This document shows, piece after piece, positions 1 through 7,688 of a DNA stretch of 20,775 nucleotides. This DNA comes from Bacteroidota bacterium (GTDB lineage: Bacteria; Bacteroidota; Bacteroidia; Chitinophagales; Saprospiraceae), in NCBI GenBank assembly GCA_024277695.1, contig JAJRUR010000205.1:1-20775 (forward strand), given 5' to 3'. Both the position numbers and the translations under genes were made by a program. Position 1 is the stretch's first letter. Every line of letters starts with the position of its first letter. The notes beneath the pieces were generated by a model that worked only from the letters and a program-made list of their open reading frames with translations, was not told where the DNA came from and made no database searches.

Positions 1-846
1 AATGCTACTATATCCCGAGCGTGTGATGAGCAGATCAGCTCTTCGGATATAGTGCGAGAGTCTCGAACTCGTCAAGTAATTGATGACAGTTAGTTGATCG
101 CTTTGTTGCACAATGGTTTCGGGATCACCGGATATGATGCCCCGTATTATGATAGCCGGATGTGGATTTTTGGATAGCAGGTCTATCAAGATATTTTCGA
201 GATCTGTCCTCAAGGGTTCAGGACCGGATAGTACAGCCAGAGTGTTTTTGGTCAAAGCTGAAGATTCTTTTGGGGTACCAAATCGAGAAAGTACCCCGAC
301 GAAACGATGGTCTATATCCTCCAGGTCCTGTGTCATTATGCCTGTGAGATCATAGGGTTTTGGAAAGTCCGGTATCCAGAGTTGGTCAAACTTTCGGATC
401 AGTGCTCTATGGCCCTGTTGCACTAGAGTGCTAGCGGGATGGCTGACCAGTGGGATATACCATTGGTGGCTGATCATGACAGAAAAACTTAGGTCGGATC
501 GCACACCATATCGACTGTCGGATAGAATAAAGTCGGGTTTTACTTTTCGGACGATTTTTTGAGTAAAAAGATATTCTTTGTGGATAGTATTCAATATTTT
601 GGGTAGTTGCAATGCCATCTTTGGTAAGAGTAACTTACGAGCATATTGGATATCGTAAGGAGGTAGTTCGTGGATGGGAGCTTGAGGAAACTCGTAGGAC
701 AGTAACTTGAGTGCTTGCCCGGCGCCTGCGATGTGAACTTCAGTATTTCGATCTATCAGCTTACGGATGATAGGGATGCTACGCGTGGCATGACCCAAGC
801 CCCAGTCGAGTACTGCGCAGAGTGCAATTTTTTTTTGGCTCAGCAT
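1..846 (-). CDS. MurG-like glycosyltransferase, partial (runs off left edge)
   Basis: The reading frame is open from an ATG at 844-846 to the left edge, giving 282 codons without a stop. The N-terminus carries a GLGHATR glycine-rich loop (about residues 18-24), like the GxGGH loop of MurG-type GT-B enzymes. The visible C-terminal part reads ADLLITRSGYSS, which resembles the nucleotide-sugar-binding region of the glycosyltransferase 28 C-terminal domain. From family knowledge it should transfer a sugar from a nucleotide sugar to an envelope or lipid acceptor; the substrate cannot be told. No signal peptide is evident, so it probably works at the cytoplasmic face. It starts 8 bases after the stop of the RNase G gene and is almost certainly co-transcribed with it. 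No clear Shine-Dalgarno sequence precedes the start. The last part of the protein lies outside the window. Confidence 0.8.
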   Translation of the reverse strand, partial: MLSQKKIALCAVLDWGLGHATRSIPIIRKLIDRNTEVHIAGAGQALKLLSYEFPQAPIHELPPYDIQYARKLLLPKMALQLPKILNTIHKEYLFTQKIVRKVKPDFILSDSRYGVRSDLSFSVMISHQWYIPLVSHPASTLVQQGHRALIRKFDQLWIPDFPKPYDLTGIMTQDLEDIDHRFVGVLSRFGTPKESSALTKNTLAVLSGPEPLRTDLENILIDLLSKNPHPAIIIRGIISGDPETIVQQSDQLTVINYLTSSRLSHYIRRADLLITRSGYSSI

Positions 847-854
847 AGCAGCTT

Positions 855-2405
855 CTATGTAAGTCTTATTTCTTCATCCTTATCGTCATAGAACTTATAC
901 TTGATCAAAGGCAGATCGTGGTCTTCTTTGATTTTGATCCAGTTTTTGTATTTTTTGTACCATTTCCATTTGCGCCCCAGAATTCCTTTTTTGAAGTAGG
1001 CTGCAAGAAAAGGATGTACGGATAAGCTGAGTTTTACATTGGGCATGTTATTAAAAATAAACTCTAGATCTCTCTCTATCTCATCGGTTACGAGAATAGA
1101 GGCTGTCATCTTGCCGGAACCTCCACAGGTAGAGCACTGTTCTTGGACTTCGATTTTTACTTCGGGACGTACACGCTGGCGAGTGATTTGCATCAATCCA
1201 AATTTGCTTAGCGGCAGCACGGCATTTTGTGCTCTATCTTGGGACATGGCTTCTCGCATTGTTGTGAGAAGCTTTACTCGGTTTTCATGTTTTTTCATGT
1301 CGATAAAATCGACGACGATCAGTCCTCCCAGATCACGTAGTCTCAGTTGGCGTGCTATTTCTTTGGCAGATTCGAGGTTGACAGCTAATGCGGCTTCTTC
1401 TTGGTTAGTGCGTTGGACTTTTGGTCCGCTATTGACATCAATCACGTGCATCGCCTCTGTATGTTCGATGACGAGGTAGGCACCGCTCTTCATCGTAGAT
1501 GTTTTGCCGAAAGATGATTTGATTTGTTTATTGACACCCATAGTATCGAAGATGGGCTTGGCAGACTTGTAGTGTGCTATAATTTTGGCTTGATCGGGAG
1601 CGATTTGCTTCATATATGTCCTCAGACTTTCTTCGAGTGCCTTATCGTTCGTGATGATGCGGTTAAAGGAGGTAGTGAGCATATCTCTAAGTATGCTGTT
1701 TGTCTTTCCGATTTCGCTCAGAAGCTTGATGGGCGGATCTACAGTTTTGAGCTGCTGGTAGATGTTTTTCCATTTTTCTACCAACTCCATGAGTTCGACG
1801 TGCAGATCAGCTGTTTTTTTGCCTTCGGAAGCTGTACGTATGATGACGCCAAAATTTTTGGGTCTGATGCTGTTGATCAGAGTTTTGAGTCTTGATCGCT
1901 CTTCAGCACTGGCTATTTTTTTGGATATAGAAATCGCATTAGAAAAGGGGATCAATACCAAAAATCGCCCGGGAATGGTGAGTTCACAACTCAATCTAGG
2001 TCCTTTAGTAGAGATGGGTTCTTTGAGTACCTGTACCAAAATCGGCGACTTTTTGTTGAGCACTTGATTGATTTTGCCGGTTTTGATGATTTCTCCTTCA
2101 AAATCAAAATGGTCAAGCAAGTGATTATGGAGTGTACCCTTACGGACTTGAGCGACCCATTTTTGTAAGGATCTCAAGGGGGGCCCAAGATCTGTATAGT
2201 GTAGAAAAGCATCTTTGCGATGACCAATATCTACAAATGCTGCATTGAGGCTGGGCATAAGTTTTTGTACTCTACCCAAAAATATATCACCTACAACGAA
2301 TTTGTTGCTTGTTTTTTGTTGGTGTAGCTCTACCAACTTACCATCTTCGAGTAGAGCTACCTCTACCTTGGATGGGCTCGAATTAATGATTAGTTCTTTT
2401 TCCAT
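855..2405 (-). CDS. rng: Ribonuclease G/E family endoribonuclease
   Basis: A 516-residue protein, close to the usual RNase G length (about 490) and lacking the long RNase E tail. An S1-like RNA-binding domain begins near residue 38 (VGDIFLGRVQKL, then AAFVDIG). The catalytic region has IDVNSG (Asp near 323) and VDFIDM (Asp near 363-366), the two metal-binding aspartates of the RNase E/G DNase-I-like domain. CSTCGGSG near 423-426 is the zinc-link motif used for dimerisation. It cleaves single-stranded AU-rich RNA and acts in rRNA maturation and mRNA decay. The start ATG is supported by the N-terminal match (ELIINSSPSKVEVALLEDGKL). It sits between the small basic protein gene and a glycosyltransferase gene, all on the minus strand. 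The leader contains a strong hairpin (2444-2479) that could affect expression. Confidence 0.95.
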   Translation of the reverse strand: MEKELIINSSPSKVEVALLEDGKLVELHQQKTSNKFVVGDIFLGRVQKLMPSLNAAFVDIGHRKDAFLHYTDLGPPLRSLQKWVAQVRKGTLHNHLLDHFDFEGEIIKTGKINQVLNKKSPILVQVLKEPISTKGPRLSCELTIPGRFLVLIPFSNAISISKKIASAEERSRLKTLINSIRPKNFGVIIRTASEGKKTADLHVELMELVEKWKNIYQQLKTVDPPIKLLSEIGKTNSILRDMLTTSFNRIITNDKALEESLRTYMKQIAPDQAKIIAHYKSAKPIFDTMGVNKQIKSSFGKTSTMKSGAYLVIEHTEAMHVIDVNSGPKVQRTNQEEAALAVNLESAKEIARQLRLRDLGGLIVVDFIDMKKHENRVKLLTTMREAMSQDRAQNAVLPLSKFGLMQITRQRVRPEVKIEVQEQCSTCGGSGKMTASILVTDEIERDLEFIFNNMPNVKLSLSVHPFLAAYFKKGILGRKWKWYKKYKNWIKIKEDHDLPLIKYKFYDDKDEEIRLT

Positions 2406-2443
2406 TTGTTTTGTTTGGAAAAAGACTACAGTTACTCAAAAGA

Positions 2444-2479
2444 AGGACATCTTAAAAAAAATCGGTTTTTGGATGTCCT
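2444..2479 (-). promoter_or_regulatory. Hairpin in the leader of rng
   Basis: An 8-base perfect inverted repeat (AGGACATC at 2444-2451, GATGTCCT at 2472-2479) encloses a second A5/T5 stem (2457-2461 with 2466-2470) closed by a four-base loop. It lies about 38 bases before the RNase G start codon, so it would be in the 5' leader if transcription comes from the HU/small-protein side. There is no T-tract after it that would make it a clean terminator. Its role is unknown. A structured leader for autoregulation, as known for E. coli rne, is an inference only. Confidence 0.4.
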
Positions 2480-2593
2480 GAGACTATAATATACAAAGAG
2501 GATAAGTCATGTCAACTACATAGAATCTTTACGTGTTGCTTACCACTGAGGTGATCACCTTCAAGTGTAACCGAGTCTAGTTAGTAAAGAAAA

Positions 2594-2686
2594 CTATTTC
2601 TTCTTTTTGTGTCTGTTTTTTCTTAATCTCTTCTTTCGCTTGTGTTTAGAGATTTTTCTTCTCTTTCGTTTTTTACCGTTGGGCAT
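2594..2686 (-). CDS. 30-residue Lys/Arg-rich protein, probably ribosome-associated
   Basis: An ATG at 2684-2686 opens a 30-codon frame ending in TAG. The product begins MPNGKKRKRRK and ends KNRHKKKK. About two thirds of its residues are Lys or Arg, it has no acidic residues, and it contains only a few hydrophobic ones. The gene is too short for usual ORF cut-offs, but the start, the non-random composition and the position argue it is real. I recall near-identical tiny basic proteins (MP.GKKRKR...) encoded beside HU and rng in many Bacteroidetes. Such composition fits a protein buried in rRNA. A novel ribosomal protein, bL38, has been reported from the Flavobacterium johnsoniae ribosome; I cannot say from memory whether this is the same protein. 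It starts 60 bases after the HU stop, and its leader contains a 13-base sequence also found directly before the HU start. Confidence 0.8.
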   Translation of the reverse strand: MPNGKKRKRRKISKHKRKKRLRKNRHKKKK

Positions 2687-2703
2687 ATTTTTTTTTATTT
2701 ATT

Positions 2704-2716
2704 GATAATTGGCTCA
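2704..2716. repeat. 13-base direct repeat, copy 1 (leader of small basic protein)
   Basis: GATAATTGGCTCA on the plus strand (TGAGCCAATTATC in the sense of the genes) lies 17 bases before the ATG of the 30-residue protein. It is identical to 3038-3050. This copy is also half of an inverted repeat, ATTGGC-TCAA-GCCAAT at 2707-2722. Confidence 0.6.
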
Positions 2717-2746
2717 AGCCAATAAATATATTTCAATTGAAATCGA

Positions 2747-3037
2747 TTACTTTTTGATGGATGCATTTTTGACTGCCTCCACAAATATTTTGGAGGGTTT
2801 GAATGCGGGTATATTATGTTCGGGTATGACGATCGGTCTATTTTCTTTGATGTGGCGGCCTATTTTTTTGGCGCGTTTTTTGACTATAAAAGAACCAAAT
2901 CCTCTGATAAAGACGTCTTCACCGCCTTCTAACGATCCTTTTATTTCTTTAAAAAACATTTCTAAAGTGACTAATACATCTACTTTTGGTACACCGGTTT
3001 TGTCTGAAATGGCTACTACTAGATCGGCTTTTCTCAT
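2747..3037 (-). CDS. HU/IHF-family DNA-binding protein
   Basis: A 96-residue protein of the usual HU size. It opens with an MRKADLVVAISDKTG helix and has the family core EDVFIRGFGSF at about residues 41-51. The beta-arm segment is followed by IPAFKPSK (about 77-84), the end of the DNA-binding arm region. The usual NPxTG arm tip is replaced by a HIKENRP-type sequence, as in a common Bacteroidetes HU subgroup. It would act as a dimer that bends DNA and organises the nucleoid. It is the first gene of the minus-strand run HU, small basic protein, rng, glycosyltransferase. The ATG start is tight: the 13-base repeat 3038-3050 touches it directly. Confidence 0.92.
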   Translation of the reverse strand: MRKADLVVAISDKTGVPKVDVLVTLEMFFKEIKGSLEGGEDVFIRGFGSFIVKKRAKKIGRHIKENRPIVIPEHNIPAFKPSKIFVEAVKNASIKK

Positions 3038-3050
3038 GATAATTGGCTCA
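3038..3050. repeat. 13-base direct repeat, copy 2 (immediately before HU start)
   Basis: GATAATTGGCTCA, identical to 2704-2716. In the direction of the HU gene it reads TGAGCCAATTATC and ends at the base before the ATG, so it occupies the place where a ribosome binding site would be. Confidence 0.6.
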
Positions 3051-3209
3051 TTTTAAATTAGTTATAACAATAATCCCCCAATAGGGCTTGCAAATTTCTA
3101 AAAAATTTTGAATAAAAGAAACTTTTTGCCTGTTTTTTATGATAACTGAGTGATACTCTATATGTTAAGGGAGTTTTTGGAGCTTATTGGTCAAAAAATC
3201 GATATAAAA

Positions 3210-3239
3210 TTGTAGATCTGAGTCCAAAGTGTATCTTTA
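3210..3239 (+). promoter_or_regulatory. Bacteroidetes-type promoter for yicC
   Basis: TTG at 3210-3212, a spacer of exactly 19 bases, then TATCTTTA at 3232-3239. This matches the Bacteroidetes primary sigma factor consensus (TTG, 19-20 bases, TAnnTTTG) except for the last base. Transcription would start about 10-12 bases before the ATG at 3257. Confidence 0.6.
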
Positions 3240-3256
3240 CTCCAAATCAAGAGCTT

Positions 3257-4138
3257 ATGGTGTCTTTGTATTCGATGACCGGCTTTGGGGCTGCCCAAAA
3301 CAAATCCAATGGTACGGTGGTCAAAGTAGAAATAAAATCCCTCAATGGCAAGATAGCGGATGCTAGAATGCGCATACCCTCCCGTATCAAAGACCGAGAG
3401 ATCGAGATCAAAAATCTGGTGATTAGCCGAGCCATACGAGGTAAGCTGGACTTAAGTATCGACGTATTGATCAATGGGCTTGCGGAGAGCTATCAGATCA
3501 ATGAGCATCTCGTGGAGGCTTATTTTAGCTCACTGAGCAGGCTGAGTAAGAAACTCGACATTTCAGGGGGTGATTTGATGCAGACGATTATGCGGTTACC
3601 TAATGTGGTAGCCTTACAAGAGGATAGTGTAGATGATCAAGAATGGCAGATGATCCGTAAAACGATCTTAAGTGCCTTAGATCAGCTGATGGAGTTCAGA
3701 AAACGAGAGGGACAGTCCTTATTTAAAGAGCTCAAATCCCGTGTACAATCCATTATGGAGACCTTGGCCCAAGTGGACCGTCTGGAGGCTGAACGTATGC
3801 TCCGGATCAAACAAAAGTTGAGCAGAGGACTCGATGCTATATCAGATCATATCAAAATAGACCAAAATCGCTACGAACAAGAGCTGATATACTATATGGA
3901 AAAGTTGGACATCACCGAAGAAAAAGTGAGGCTCAAGGAGCACTGTAGCTATTTTGTACAGTTACTCCACGATGATACACCGGAGAAGGGTAGAAAATTA
4001 GGCTTTTTAAGCCAAGAGATCGGCAGAGAGATCAATACTCTGGGATCAAAAGCTCAGTTTGCTCCGCTTCAGCGACTCGTGATCGATATGAAGGACGAGC
4101 TCGAGAAAATAAAAGAACAATCGCTCAATGTGTTGTAA
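3257..4138 (+). CDS. yicC: YicC family endoribonuclease
   Basis: A 293-residue protein of normal length. The N-terminal YicC-like domain begins with SMTGFG (about residues 6-11) and continues with VKVEIKSLNGK and a DARMRIPSRI segment. The C-terminal DUF1732 domain shows MEKLDITEEKVRLKEH, then GRKLGFLSQEIGREINT and a DMKDELEKIKEQ ending, matching the conserved E. coli YicC tail. Family members are metal-dependent endoribonucleases implicated in sRNA turnover and stationary-phase survival. The start is the ATG at 3257, just downstream of a good promoter. The gene is divergent from HU and is followed by ileS after 171 bases. In many bacteria yicC precedes gmk; that neighbour is absent here. Confidence 0.93.
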   Translation: MVSLYSMTGFGAAQNKSNGTVVKVEIKSLNGKIADARMRIPSRIKDREIEIKNLVISRAIRGKLDLSIDVLINGLAESYQINEHLVEAYFSSLSRLSKKLDISGGDLMQTIMRLPNVVALQEDSVDDQEWQMIRKTILSALDQLMEFRKREGQSLFKELKSRVQSIMETLAQVDRLEAERMLRIKQKLSRGLDAISDHIKIDQNRYEQELIYYMEKLDITEEKVRLKEHCSYFVQLLHDDTPEKGRKLGFLSQEIGREINTLGSKAQFAPLQRLVIDMKDELEKIKEQSLNVL

Positions 4139-4266
4139 ATGCTGCAAGAAGAACGGGGAAAGCTCTTCGAGGTCTTTGCGCAGCTTGATATAGTGGCGGT
4201 CGACTATCCAATATCTCGCTTTGCAGGCTTCTATACCAAGGCTGTACAACTATCGCCAATAAATCA

Positions 4267-4274
4267 TATTTTTG
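4267..4274 (+). promoter_or_regulatory. Possible -7 element of an ileS promoter
   Basis: TATTTTTG fits TAnnTTTG exactly and is followed by C, as is common in the phylum. It lies about 35 bases before the ileS ATG. No TTG is found at the expected 19-20 base distance upstream, so the call rests on one element. Confidence 0.35.
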
Positions 4275-4309
4275 CATCTTCGTTTTTCTTGAGAAACTAA
4301 ATCCATATA

Positions 4310-7300
4310 ATGATTTATCCTACGTATAAGCAGCTTGATCCGGCGAGCATCGACCAAGAGATTCTCCAATTTTGGCAGAAGCAGTCCATTTTTGAAAAAA
4401 GCATGGATCCGTCCAAAGAGGCTTATGTCTTCTATGAAGGTCCCCCCTCTGCCAATGGCAAGCCCGGAATCCACCACGTGATGGCACGCACGGTCAAAGA
4501 CCTATTTTGCCGATTCCACACGATGAAGGGCTATCGCGTAGAGCGCAAAGGTGGATGGGACACCCATGGACTCCCGATAGAGCTCAATGTAGAAAAAGAA
4601 CTCGGGATCACCAAAGAAGACATCGGTACCAAAATCTCGGTCGATGCATACAATGCCAAATGCCGAGAAACCGTCATGCGCTACAAAGATATTTGGGATG
4701 ATATCACCCGAAAAATGGGTTATTGGGTCGATCTGGACCACCCTTATATCACTTTCGAAAACGAATACATCGAGTCGGTTTGGAATCTACTCAAAATACT
4801 CTACGACAAAGACTACCTATACAAAGGCTATACTGTTCAGCCTTTTTCACCGGCTGCGGGTACTGGTCTGAGTACTCATGAACTCAATATGCCCGGATGC
4901 TATCGCGATGTCAAAGATTATTCGCTCACTGCGCAGTTCAAACTCCTACGAGACGAGTCATCTGCTTTTTTGTACGAAGGGCACGATCTCGATGTCTATG
5001 CTCTGGCATGGACGACTACACCGTGGACACTCCCCTCTAACTGTGCGCTTGCTATCGGCAAAAAAATCCGTTATGCTCTCGTACAGAGCTTCAATCCCTA
5101 TACACACCAACCGGTTGCTGTCGTGCTGGCAGAAGATTTGATCTCCAAATATTTCAATTCCAAAGCCGCTGACATTCCTCTCGAAGACTACCGTCCCGGA
5201 GACAAATTGATTCCGTTCAAGCTACTCAAAACTATCCAAGGAGATAATCTCGTCGGTATCCATTACGAGCAATTGATGCCATACGTGCAGCCGGAAAAGG
5301 GAGACGCCTTTAGAATCATCCCTGCGGACTTTGTCTCTACAGAAGATGGCTCAGGCATAGTACATACTGCATCCGTTTTTGGTGCGGATGACTTCAGGGC
5401 TTGCAAAGAAAATGATATACCTTCTATTTTGGTAAAGCGAGATAATAAGTGGATACCCCTCGTGGACAAACAAGGTCGATTTGTAGCCGAAGTTACTGAC
5501 TTTGAGGGGATGTATGTCCGTGCAGAATACTACGATGATGCTATCCAAAATGCGCCGGACTTTGAGTCCACAGATCTAAAAATAGCAGTCAAACTAAAAA
5601 AAGAAAATAAAGCCTTTAAGGTCGAAAAATATACACACTCCTATCCCCATTGTTGGAGAACGGACAAGCCCATACTCTACTATCCCTTGGACAGTTGGTT
5701 TGTGCGCGCTGCACAGGCACGCGAGCGTATGGTAGAGCTCAACAATACCATCCATTGGAAACCGACACATACCGGCACGAAACGTTTTGGTGTGTGGCTC
5801 GAAAATCTCCAAGACTGGAATCTCTCCCGATCGAGATATTGGGGTACACCCTTGCCCATCTGGAGAACAGAAGACGGCAGCGAAGAAATCTGTATAGGCT
5901 CTATAGCCCAACTTCAAACAGCCATCGATCAAGCCAACAAAACCTTAGGCTTAAACCAATCCGTTCCCAAAGACCTACACCGCCCTTATATCGATAATAT
6001 TGTTTTGGTATCGCCTTCCGGCAATGAAATGACGCGTGAGCCGGACCTTATCGATGTGTGGTTCGACTCAGGGGCTATGCCCTATGCGCAATGGCACTAC
6101 CCCTTTGAAAACAAAGAAAAATTTCAACAAAACTTCCCTGCAGATTTTATAGCCGAAGGAGTAGATCAAACACGGGGATGGTTCTATACCCTGCATGCTA
6201 TTGCAACTATGTGCTTTGATAGTGTAGCTTTTCGCAATGTAGTCTCCAATGGTCTCGTACTCGATCATACAGGTCAGAAAATGTCCAAATCCAAAGGCAA
6301 TGTCGTAGATCCTTTTGACACCTTAAGTACTTACGGAGCCGATGCCACTCGATGGTATATGATGGCCAATGCCAATCCTTGGGACAATCTAAAATTTGAC
6401 CCCAAGGGGATCGAAGAAGTCAAACGCAAACTCTTCGGAACGCTCTATAACAGCTATTCTTTTTTTGCGCTTTACGCCAATATCGACAAATTTATCTACC
6501 GCGAAGATGAAATCGATATACAAGCCAGGCCGGAGATAGACCGCTGGATACTTTCTGTGCTCCATACGCTTATCCAAGAAGTAGATGCAGATTTTGCTGA
6601 CTATGAGCCGACGCGCGCCTGTCGTAAAATCCAAGACTTTGTCGAAAACAACCTGAGCAACTGGTATGTACGACTATCTCGACGGCGATTCTGGAAAGGT
6701 AGCTATACCAGCGACAAAATATCGGCATATCAGACGCTCTATACCTGTCTGAATACTGTAATAAAACTGATGGCACCGGTGTCCCCTTTTTTTACCGATT
6801 GGATGTACCGAAACCTCAACAATACTACTAAAAAAGAAACATGGGAGTCTGTACATCTCGCTGATTTTCCAAAAACAGACTACGCATGGATCGATAAAGA
6901 CCTGGAGCAGCGTATGGACTATGCACAGCGGATATCTTCTTTGGTACATTCGCTGCGACGAGGAGAAAATTTACGGGTCCGACAACCCCTACAAAAGATT
7001 ATGCTACCCATCTTGGACCAAAAATTCAAAACCCAAGTCCAAGCAGTAGAGGAGCTCATATTGCACGAAGTCAATATCAAGCAGATCCAATACCTGGACG
7101 ATGCTTCAGGAGTCATCCAAAAAAGCATCAAACCCAACTTCAAAACCTTGGGCAAGCGCTTGGGCAAGGATATGAAATCGGCCGTACAACGCATCTCCTC
7201 CCTAGACCAAGAAGCCATAGCCCAAATCGAAAAAACCAACAGTTTTGAGCTCTGTATCGATGACAAGACCTATGATCTCACGCTCCAAGATTTTGAAATC

Positions 7301-7648
7301 AGCTCTAAAGATATCCCGGGATGGACAGTGGCTACCGATAGGGAAATCACCGTAGCGCTGGACATACATATCACGGAAGAACTCCAAAACGAAGGACTCG
7401 CACGCGAATTGGTCAATCGCATTCAAAACTTGCGCAAAGACAAAAACTTTGAAGTCACCGACCGAATAATTGTCCGACTAGAACGGCATGAAATGATCCG
7501 CACAGCAGTAGAAAAGTTTAGAGATTATATCAAAAAAGAAGTATTGGCAGACAGCTTAGAATTGGTAGATGTGGCAGAACTGGTGAGTAATGCCCAAATC
7601 GATTTTTTGGATGGCATCGTACTCCAAGCCTACATTATTAGGAGCTAA
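4310..7648 (+). CDS. ileS: Isoleucyl-tRNA synthetase
   Basis: A 1112-residue class I aminoacyl-tRNA synthetase that charges tRNA-Ile with isoleucine in the cytosol. The N-terminus has YEGPPSANGKPGIHHVMA; GIHH (53-56) is the HIGH-signature equivalent. The WDTHGLPIE segment follows. The editing (CP1) domain includes TTTPWTLPSN and GSGIVHTA..GADDF. The KMSKS motif is at 657-661 (QKMSKSKGNVVDP). The anticodon-binding region and a C-terminal extension with LARELVNRIQNLRKD follow. The sequence lacks the C-terminal cysteine zinc finger of E. coli-type enzymes and resembles the longer eukaryote-like IleRS group used by Bacteroidetes, which in other bacteria is associated with low mupirocin sensitivity (family knowledge, not visible here). 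It is convergent with mnmE, with 40 bases between the stops. Confidence 0.97.
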   Translation: MIYPTYKQLDPASIDQEILQFWQKQSIFEKSMDPSKEAYVFYEGPPSANGKPGIHHVMARTVKDLFCRFHTMKGYRVERKGGWDTHGLPIELNVEKELGITKEDIGTKISVDAYNAKCRETVMRYKDIWDDITRKMGYWVDLDHPYITFENEYIESVWNLLKILYDKDYLYKGYTVQPFSPAAGTGLSTHELNMPGCYRDVKDYSLTAQFKLLRDESSAFLYEGHDLDVYALAWTTTPWTLPSNCALAIGKKIRYALVQSFNPYTHQPVAVVLAEDLISKYFNSKAADIPLEDYRPGDKLIPFKLLKTIQGDNLVGIHYEQLMPYVQPEKGDAFRIIPADFVSTEDGSGIVHTASVFGADDFRACKENDIPSILVKRDNKWIPLVDKQGRFVAEVTDFEGMYVRAEYYDDAIQNAPDFESTDLKIAVKLKKENKAFKVEKYTHSYPHCWRTDKPILYYPLDSWFVRAAQARERMVELNNTIHWKPTHTGTKRFGVWLENLQDWNLSRSRYWGTPLPIWRTEDGSEEICIGSIAQLQTAIDQANKTLGLNQSVPKDLHRPYIDNIVLVSPSGNEMTREPDLIDVWFDSGAMPYAQWHYPFENKEKFQQNFPADFIAEGVDQTRGWFYTLHAIATMCFDSVAFRNVVSNGLVLDHTGQKMSKSKGNVVDPFDTLSTYGADATRWYMMANANPWDNLKFDPKGIEEVKRKLFGTLYNSYSFFALYANIDKFIYREDEIDIQARPEIDRWILSVLHTLIQEVDADFADYEPTRACRKIQDFVENNLSNWYVRLSRRRFWKGSYTSDKISAYQTLYTCLNTVIKLMAPVSPFFTDWMYRNLNNTTKKETWESVHLADFPKTDYAWIDKDLEQRMDYAQRISSLVHSLRRGENLRVRQPLQKIMLPILDQKFKTQVQAVEELILHEVNIKQIQYLDDASGVIQKSIKPNFKTLGKRLGKDMKSAVQRISSLDQEAIAQIEKTNSFELCIDDKTYDLTLQDFEISSKDIPGWTVATDREITVALDIHITEELQNEGLARELVNRIQNLRKDKNFEVTDRIIVRLERHEMIRTAVEKFRDYIKKEVLADSLELVDVAELVSNAQIDFLDGIVLQAYIIRS

Positions 7649-7688
7649 GCGGCTAAATAATCCGCCGGAAAAGTATTGTGCCAAGCCA

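Noticed and set aside
4139..4300. 53-codon frame directly after yicC (TAA then ATG)
   Set aside because: The peptide has no recognisable family or composition signal, and its end contains the likely -7 element of ileS. It may be chance.
7649..7688. GCGG/CCGC stem between the converging ends of ileS and mnmE
   Set aside because: Four base pairs with a long loop and no T-tract in either direction.
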